DNA from: Sphaerolaimus hirsutus
Taxonomy: Eukaryota > Nematoda > Chromadorea > Monhysterida > Sphaerolaimidae
NCBI GenBank assembly: GCA_964036195.1
Contig: OZ038453.1
Location: 21,228,352-21,292,351, forward strand
DNA length: 64,000 bases
Reading direction: 5' to 3'
This document shows, piece by piece, positions 58,268-64,000 of the stretch. Within the stretch, counting starts at the first letter, position 1; the number at the start of each line of letters is the position of its first letter. The position numbers and the translations under genes are program-made. The notes under the pieces were generated by a model that was not told where the DNA came from, searched no databases, and worked only from the letters and a program-made list of their open reading frames with translations.

Positions 58268-61200
58268 CTAAAAATACTTGCAACTGTGCAATGACTCTAT
58301 TGTATCGTCTAATCTGGGCAGCGGAAATTGGGGAGCGTGAACTACGGCATTTAATCGTCGATAATCTATCACCATGCGCTTGGCACCATCCGGCTTAGTA
58401 ACAACTAATGTCAGCGCGCAGTACGGACTCGTACTATGTTCAATGACGTCATGCTCAAGCAAACAACTTAAATGTTTTTCTAAGTACTGCTGGTCATCCA
58501 AACTCAACCTATACATTCGACACGCCACCGGAATTTTGCTAGTCAATTGAAGTCGATAATCTACCAATTCACTATATCCCAAATCATACTTATCCCTGGC
58601 GAAAGCATCCTGATGAGTTAAAATCAACTCTTTTAATTGCTGGCGCTTAATTTCGTCCAATTCGATCGGTACCTCAAAGTCCATTTCCCTCCCATCAGCA
58701 CAAACCACTTTCATAGTTGTATTCGCTGCTTTAGAAGGTACAGTGCCTTCCGTCGGTACTTTTTCCTCACTAGTTTCAAGTATAGTATCGGTAAAACTCA
58801 AATCGCGCTCACGACATTCTCGCACCCACTCAGCAGGCGGATCACCTCGGCGCACTTGTAAAACACACTCCACTGGTTCTACGATAGCAATTTTCTGCCC
58901 CACTTGCAATTTTACCGGCACTTCAGTCACATTCACACACCGCACCGGAAACAATTCACTCGCACTTTCATAAACAGCATTAGCTGCAAACACACCCGTT
59001 TTCACATGGAATTCACTCAAAGGTTCAATCGCAAACGTCAATTCATCAATTGGTTCAGACAATTTTGCACTAATTATCGTTTCATGCCGCGGCTTAATTT
59101 CAGTCAGTTCAGTTACAACCGCATAAACATGCCGTTCTTGCACAACAGGCTGCGGGTTATCAAAAGGCACAATCAACTTTCTACGCGCATCGCCACTCTC
59201 AATTCGCAACTCACGCGCAGGCATGTCAATAACCATATGCCTCAACACATCAGCGCCCAGTAAAATGTCGTCCGACAAACCGCTAATCACCTGAAACACA
59301 ATAGAAAACGCTTTCCCGGTAATCATCACTTGAAGTTCCAGCTGACCCTCAATTTGCAATTTGCATTGAGACGCGCTTTGCAATCCCCCCACAGGCGTGA
59401 CTTCATCAAACGCTATGCAATTATTTCGATGTCTAGTCAACACCAGCGGGCTGCACAATGACCTCATCGCACCTGTGTCCAACAGACACCTTTTATATTC
59501 ATTCCCCTCAATTTCTACCGTAATCGACGGACTATAGTAAATTGGCACGAGTTCTTTACGCTTAGCCGCAATACTTTTGATATTCGCAATTTCTTCACTA
59601 GTTAGCGTGACTACATTCACTTTTTCCATGACGGCAGTGTCTTTAGGAACGCGCAGCGGCGGCAAACGCTTAAATCTACTCACTGGCGTTTCTTCAATAT
59701 CGGCGCCATACCCTGAACTGTCAGCGCTAATTGGATTTAACTTTTGCGGCGGTGTTACGGGGGTCGCACCCCTTGCAGTATTGTGCCTATTTTCTACCGC
59801 TCGCATGCGATTTAATTGAAACCGCAACACTCTCAATTTTATCCAATCACACACCACGCACACCAAATACAACACCAGTTCACACAAAGCGGGCAGAAAA
59901 AATCTCAGAAACACAAAAGTGCACATTCCAGCAATAAATCCCTCAAGAAAATTTCGCACAGTCAAAATCCACTCCTCTGACACTCCTTTTTTCTTAGCAA
60001 CACCACCACCTATCACACCCAAGGCGTCAGCACTCGCAAAAAACGTAAATAAACAGCACAGGAAAAACACACGGTTCAACACACTGGGCAACATACTCGG
60101 TTCCGACCACGTTCGATACAAAGTTGGCACGCTTGCTTCACAATAATCAGACAACACGTACAACTCAGAATCAGATGACGTTCGCGACAAACTAATGTCC
60201 GGCGGTTCACACATGAACGTATGCATGGTTAATTCTAGCAGCGCTTCTAACTTAACATACGTCAACGTGTCCTCAGGATCGTCATGCGGATGCTCATCAG
60301 CATGCTCACAAAAACCACTAATATTCAACCCCTGCAAACCCATGTGTTGCAATTGAGCCCACCACTTAGTTCGAAAAATCATGCTATCTAACGAACGCGC
60401 ATAAACCCAAGGCATAATCCATGCCTCCCTTTCGAGCATGAATTGATGTTCCTGCGGCGTTATTTCAGGCGGATTGCATGGATCCTCTGCTTCCTCATCC
60501 GAACTTTCAAGACCTGGTAAAACCCTAATCATGCGCACATATTCCTTACTTTCTTGCACGCAGCGTGCATGATTCACTGAGTTCGCAGACACGCGCGTCG
60601 GATTTAACGCAGTCAATTCAGTTGATGGAGCGGCTGCAATGGCCATTTGCGATGATTGAACTTGTTGCACTGGAGACCAATTAGTGGTTGACATTTGCGC
60701 GGGAGGGGGATAATACAGGTAAGGCGCCGCTTGCATGGGATATACGGGTTGCTGTGCAGAGCGCATCATATTCGCTGGACCTCTAAAGTTATTCATTGGT
60801 CGCTGCGGCGGCCCGCGCCGAAAATTTCTAAAGCGCGCTCTTTCCTCTTCTGACAACTTGGGACAATCAGAACGAAAATGGTCATCTGCCCCACATTCAT
60901 AACAGCCCTCATCAAATTTACGCGGCCTAAACTTGGAAACTGGTTTCGCAGCATTATTACCTATCAATTGCTTTTCCAAGTCAACTAAACGCTTATCCTT
61001 ATCCTCTAATTGCTTAGAAAGTTCTTCCAGTTTCACTCGTTGTTCCTCAAACTTTGGATTTTCCGCCGCCGACGAAGCGGGCGGAGAATTTCCAAAAGCT
61101 CCCGCACCCCCTAAAGCAAAAATTCGCTCGATTACCGAATTGGTAGCTTCTGAAACTAATTCAGCGTTGGATTTTGACTTTTTCTTACCACCCACTTTGT

Positions 61201-62659
61201 CCTTATCAATTTCCAGAAAACTTTCTTGTGTGCGCGCATTATTGACTACGTCTTGAAACTTAGCCCCAGCGGTAATGGATACATTTCTACGGATATCAGG
61301 GTACAATCCACTAACAAATTTCGCCACTGCCATCTTTTCGCGTTCAATTTTTGAAAGTTTCGGAAAAGCGCGTTTTATAATTTTCTCCAGCCGCACTGAC
61401 CAATTTAACACATCCTCATCTTCGCCCTGCTCACTACTAATTACTTCCCTTTGCGCATGATGCTCCGAAATGGGGTTAGTATAATAACGTTCCAAAGCGT
61501 CCATGAACTCCTCATAATCCAAATTAATCAATTCACTCTTATGCGACATGTAAATCGAACGCGCGCTGTCACGCAAATAAACCGGAAGCAACGATTTTCG
61601 CTCGTCTGTCGGAATTTGCAACGCTTCACAAACTGCATCCCAATTTTTACGCCAATCAGCAAATTTATCATCGGCGCGCCCCTTAAATGGTATCACCTGT
61701 CCGGTAAGCGCAGTCATGGCAGCGGCATAACCCTCCCTACTGGTAGCAACCATACTCACGGCAGGTATAGGCGGTGTGGTAGCGGTAGAGCACCCTCCCG
61801 AATTAGAAACAGCGCTAATTACGGAATTAATCGCTTGCATGTCAGGCTTTTCTAAATGAATATACTCAGCAAAGGCATTAATCGCGTCCGCAATTTGACT
61901 CACATCATTTCGCAAATTATAGCAGTCAACACCTAGCTTTACTAACGACACTAATTTTTCGTCATTATCACTCATGTTCCCATTTTCCAATGAACTCATG
62001 GGTCGCTGATTATACAAATAAGCGGCAATACTCACCGTTTGAGTCACAACCTGACTAAGATTCCATTCTGACCCCTGAACCGAATTTCCCACAATCGACG
62101 AATTAATTTGATTCAAAGTCAAATTTTTCGCTTGAATCAACAATTGCACCACATCTGGACCCGTATTCACTCCACTACCGCTCGCATGCGCCATACTCAA
62201 GGTAGAATACCGGAAAAACACACACTCACTCGACGACTGGGTACTCGCGCTTCGGTACCCGGCACTCGCGCTTCGGTGCCCTAACTTACTTTGCCCTACG
62301 GTCGGGAATGGCACCTCCGCACCCGCACTTGGCTTGCCTTGCTCAAAGGTCGGGAATGGCTCCTCCGCACCTCTTTCAGGGACCGGTCCTTCCGCGTCCG
62401 CCCAGCAGTTGACGTCAAAGTCGTTAGGTTCGTCACTCAACTCAGCAGTTCCCGGCTCAGAACAATGCGCGTCCGTACTGAACTGAACCGATTTCGGTTT
62501 TTTCTTACTTTTCCGCTTTTCTCTTTTTTGCCCACTAATAATCTCGTCAGTTTCACGTCCCAATACAAAAATATCCGTACTTATCGGTTGCGTCGATCGG
62601 GTAGCCTTCCGTTCCTCCAGCCGGGCGGTGGTTCGTTTGTTCTCACCAGCGATTGTCAA
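58268..62659 (-). CDS. Gag - hydrophobic segment - protease - RT start polyprotein
   Basis: An open frame of 1,463 codons (TTG at 62659; the first ATG is codon 156 at 62194, so the protein may begin MAHASGSGV). Domains: retrotransposon Gag capsid-like region (about residues 320-480), a heptad-rich stretch (EELSKQLEDKDKRLVDLEKQ), a CCHC zinc knuckle (CYECGADDHFRSDCP, from residue 586), a linker with hydrophobic segments at about 864-880 (FFLCCLFTFFASADA) and 907-940, an aspartic protease (LLDTGA, near 1061; ILLGAD), then the N-terminal RT (VIDYRRLNAVV). The frame ends at TAG 58268-58270 because a T-run in the coding strand (58270-58274) puts RT out of frame by one base. Confidence 0.92.
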   Translation of the reverse strand: MTIAGENKRTTARLEERKATRSTQPISTDIFVLGRETDEIISGQKREKRKSKKKPKSVQFSTDAHCSEPGTAELSDEPNDFDVNCWADAEGPVPERGAEEPFPTFEQGKPSAGAEVPFPTVGQSKLGHRSASAGYRSASTQSSSECVFFRYSTLSMAHASGSGVNTGPDVVQLLIQAKNLTLNQINSSIVGNSVQGSEWNLSQVVTQTVSIAAYLYNQRPMSSLENGNMSDNDEKLVSLVKLGVDCYNLRNDVSQIADAINAFAEYIHLEKPDMQAINSVISAVSNSGGCSTATTPPIPAVSMVATSREGYAAAMTALTGQVIPFKGRADDKFADWRKNWDAVCEALQIPTDERKSLLPVYLRDSARSIYMSHKSELINLDYEEFMDALERYYTNPISEHHAQREVISSEQGEDEDVLNWSVRLEKIIKRAFPKLSKIEREKMAVAKFVSGLYPDIRRNVSITAGAKFQDVVNNARTQESFLEIDKDKVGGKKKSKSNAELVSEATNSVIERIFALGGAGAFGNSPPASSAAENPKFEEQRVKLEELSKQLEDKDKRLVDLEKQLIGNNAAKPVSKFRPRKFDEGCYECGADDHFRSDCPKLSEEERARFRNFRRGPPQRPMNNFRGPANMMRSAQQPVYPMQAAPYLYYPPPAQMSTTNWSPVQQVQSSQMAIAAAPSTELTALNPTRVSANSVNHARCVQESKEYVRMIRVLPGLESSDEEAEDPCNPPEITPQEHQFMLEREAWIMPWVYARSLDSMIFRTKWWAQLQHMGLQGLNISGFCEHADEHPHDDPEDTLTYVKLEALLELTMHTFMCEPPDISLSRTSSDSELYVLSDYCEASVPTLYRTWSEPSMLPSVLNRVFFLCCLFTFFASADALGVIGGGVAKKKGVSEEWILTVRNFLEGFIAGMCTFVFLRFFLPALCELVLYLVCVVCDWIKLRVLRFQLNRMRAVENRHNTARGATPVTPPQKLNPISADSSGYGADIEETPVSRFKRLPPLRVPKDTAVMEKVNVVTLTSEEIANIKSIAAKRKELVPIYYSPSITVEIEGNEYKRCLLDTGAMRSLCSPLVLTRHRNNCIAFDEVTPVGGLQSASQCKLQIEGQLELQVMITGKAFSIVFQVISGLSDDILLGADVLRHMVIDMPARELRIESGDARRKLIVPFDNPQPVVQERHVYAVVTELTEIKPRHETIISAKLSEPIDELTFAIEPLSEFHVKTGVFAANAVYESASELFPVRCVNVTEVPVKLQVGQKIAIVEPVECVLQVRRGDPPAEWVRECRERDLSFTDTILETSEEKVPTEGTVPSKAANTTMKVVCADGREMDFEVPIELDEIKRQQLKELILTHQDAFARDKYDLGYSELVDYRLQLTSKIPVACRMYRLSLDDQQYLEKHLSCLLEHDVIEHSTSPYCALTLVVTKPDGAKRMVIDYRRLNAVVHAPQFPLPRLDDTIESLHSCKYF

Positions 62660-62697
62660 ACAGTGATCAGGCGCCTGAACTCACTGGGAATATTAAA

Positions 62698-62717
62698 CAA
62701 ACCACTCGCTGCTACCA
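62698..62717 (-). other. Primer binding site, initiator-Met-tRNA-like
   Basis: Two bases inside the 5' LTR the element reads TGGTAGCAGCGAGTGGTTTG. The first nine bases and 16 of 20 overall match the complement of the 3' end of animal initiator tRNA-Met as I remember it. Position and TGG start are typical of a PBS. Confidence 0.75.
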
Positions 62718-62719
62718 GT

Positions 62720-64000
62720 TGTCATGAATTTTCACCGGCTGCTTTTTACTCAACCAAATTCCACTATGGCAAACTGCCAAGTTTTACCGATCTCACACCT
62801 ACTCGTTGGATGAGCGACAAAGTAAGGCAACGGAAAAGCGACTACCGATTGAATTCGCAACGCACAATGGTGAATTCACCGAAGTGAATGTCACAGGTGT
62901 ACGCTACGTCAATTAAGTTAGCTTTTTAGCGAATGGCGTTTTTATCAACGCGCTAGCAATTAGTTGAATGTCTAATTTACACCAAGGGGTCCGAAGTTTT
63001 TAGAAGAGATTTCATTTTAGGCGATTTTTTTAGACTCAGAATTCACACATTCAGATAGAACACAGGGAACACACTGAGAGCGAGTTTCTAACCAGCGGCA
63101 CAAAACCTTCGAAAACACTCCAAGAAATAAAACCGAAGCAATTTCGACTGAATCGACCCCTATTCTAAATTACGGTACGCTTTTATACGCAACAACATAA
63201 GCCAAGTCCAGACAACACTTCCACATACCACGAGAAGCATGCTTACAGCCGATTTGACGGACACACGGAATTTGAAAATAGGCATACCTAAAATTATTCA
63301 CGGCGTCAGTTTACAGGATATGTCGATCAAAGTACACAAAAACACAAAGAATTCACGCGCAAAAACGGATGGGAACGGGAACGAGTACGAAAATAGAAAA
63401 TGAACGAATGCGAGAAGAATAAAAAGAACAGGAAAAACACAAGAGATACTGTAAAAACTTGTTTTAGCGCGAAAAAATGGCGGGCGATTCAAAAATTACT
63501 CAGCGAACTCTACCGAAAATCCAAAACCACCTCCACGAACGGGGAAACACACAGCGATAAGCGAGACAAACAAACACGCGAACAATAATCCCATCAGTAA
63601 AAAGAGCGTATAGTAAACGAAGATAACGTTGATATCCAAAGCATAAGACGCACACGTATTATTAATACACAACGAAAAAATGTCGTAAGTGGGATAATCC
63701 ATGATAAAATTAGGATACCGGTAAAGCGAATGGAATTAACTTTCACACTGACTGTCAAGGTAAAAATGAATTACGGTACCGTTTTAAAGACGCTTAACGG
63801 AAATTCCACCCGAGTGATAAAATACTCACTCAAATCAAATCACCTTTACACTTATCAAAATATACGGGAAAAAACAGGAAAAACAAGCGGCTTATTATTT
63901 CATCTCTTTGTATAATAAAGATCAACCACGAAATTTGCATAAATTCCTAAATATCCAAATGTCAAGTTATCAGTTTTCTAGGGGAAAAGGAAATACTCAA
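62720..64000 (-). repeat. 5' LTR (right copy), truncated by window end
   Basis: Starts TGTCATGAATTTTCACC and matches 51644-52924 to the last base of the window. In element sense this is the promoter-bearing 5' LTR, read leftward into gag. Its length is at least 1,281 bp. Confidence 0.93.

Larger units (their letters stand above)
51644..64000 (-). mobile_element. Ty3/gypsy-type LTR retrotransposon, minus strand, cut by window end
   Basis: Two direct repeats starting TGTCATGAATTTTCACC at 51644 and 62720 (offset 11,076) are the LTRs. As the genes read on the minus strand, the left copy is the 3' LTR and the right one the 5' LTR. Between them lie, in element order, a primer binding site, a long gag-protease-RT frame, an RT-RNase H-integrase frame and a small third frame. 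RT-RH-IN order and an F/YxDD box of the form YIDD place it in Ty3/gypsy (Metaviridae). The visible 1,281 bp of both LTRs appear identical, so the insertion is recent. It landed beside a MITE at 51503-51610. Confidence 0.95.

Noticed and set aside
58268-58274. Programmed +1 frameshift at the RT junction
   Set aside because: Position inside RT is implausible for regulated Gag/Pol ratio; a one-base indel in a homopolymer is simpler. Kept as a finding only for checking.
62291-62887. Plus-strand 198-codon frame over the gag start and LTR edge
   Set aside because: Antisense to gag, no domain features, Arg/Ser/Phe-rich composition of a shadow frame.

Overview
The window is nuclear DNA of an invertebrate animal. 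It is AT-rich, every cellular gene is split by many GT-AG introns (some only 50-110 bp), and the gene set is metazoan: an AMBRA1-type autophagy scaffold, a selenoprotein W with a eukaryotic SECIS element, two beta-tubulins and a centrosomal-type scaffold. Introns and intergenic DNA are full of short inverted-repeat transposons. I cannot name the phylum.

Layout. 1-9902 (+): 21 phase-compatible exons forming the 3' part of a large, Ser/Thr-rich, coiled-coil protein, tentatively CEP350-like. 10732-15228 and 17108-24751 (both -): tandem beta-tubulin genes with the same seven-exon structure. Their coding exons are a mosaic of nearly identical GC-rich stretches and diverged stretches, as left by gene conversion. 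24752-29520: repeat-rich spacer with a 369-bp palindrome and a foldback array. 29521-46256 (-): an AMBRA1 orthologue in at least 22 exons. 46983-49211 (+): a three-exon selenoprotein W gene, divergently arranged with AMBRA1, followed by a SECIS hairpin at 49236-49303. 49304-51643: AT-rich spacer without a recognised gene. 51644 to the window end: a large Ty3/gypsy-type LTR retrotransposon on the minus strand, still inside its second LTR when the window stops.

Most striking points. (1) The splice-joined selenoprotein W reading frame has UGA at both ends of the redox motif (U-G-G-U instead of C-x-x-U). The first UGA is created across a phase-2 intron. A SECIS core lies just downstream of the stop. 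(2) The retroelement polyprotein has a signal-peptide-like segment and further hydrophobic segments between its zinc knuckle and its protease. (3) The tubulin pair shows patchwork conversion, with a minisatellite-type foldback repeat in the same intron of both copies. (4) Four hAT-like non-autonomous elements have perfect 8-bp target duplications, one nested inside another.

The cellular genes are unrelated housekeeping loci rather than one pathway. Limits: exon boundaries were assigned by eye from splice consensus, reading-phase continuity and remembered family sequences. No alignment, folding or database search was run.
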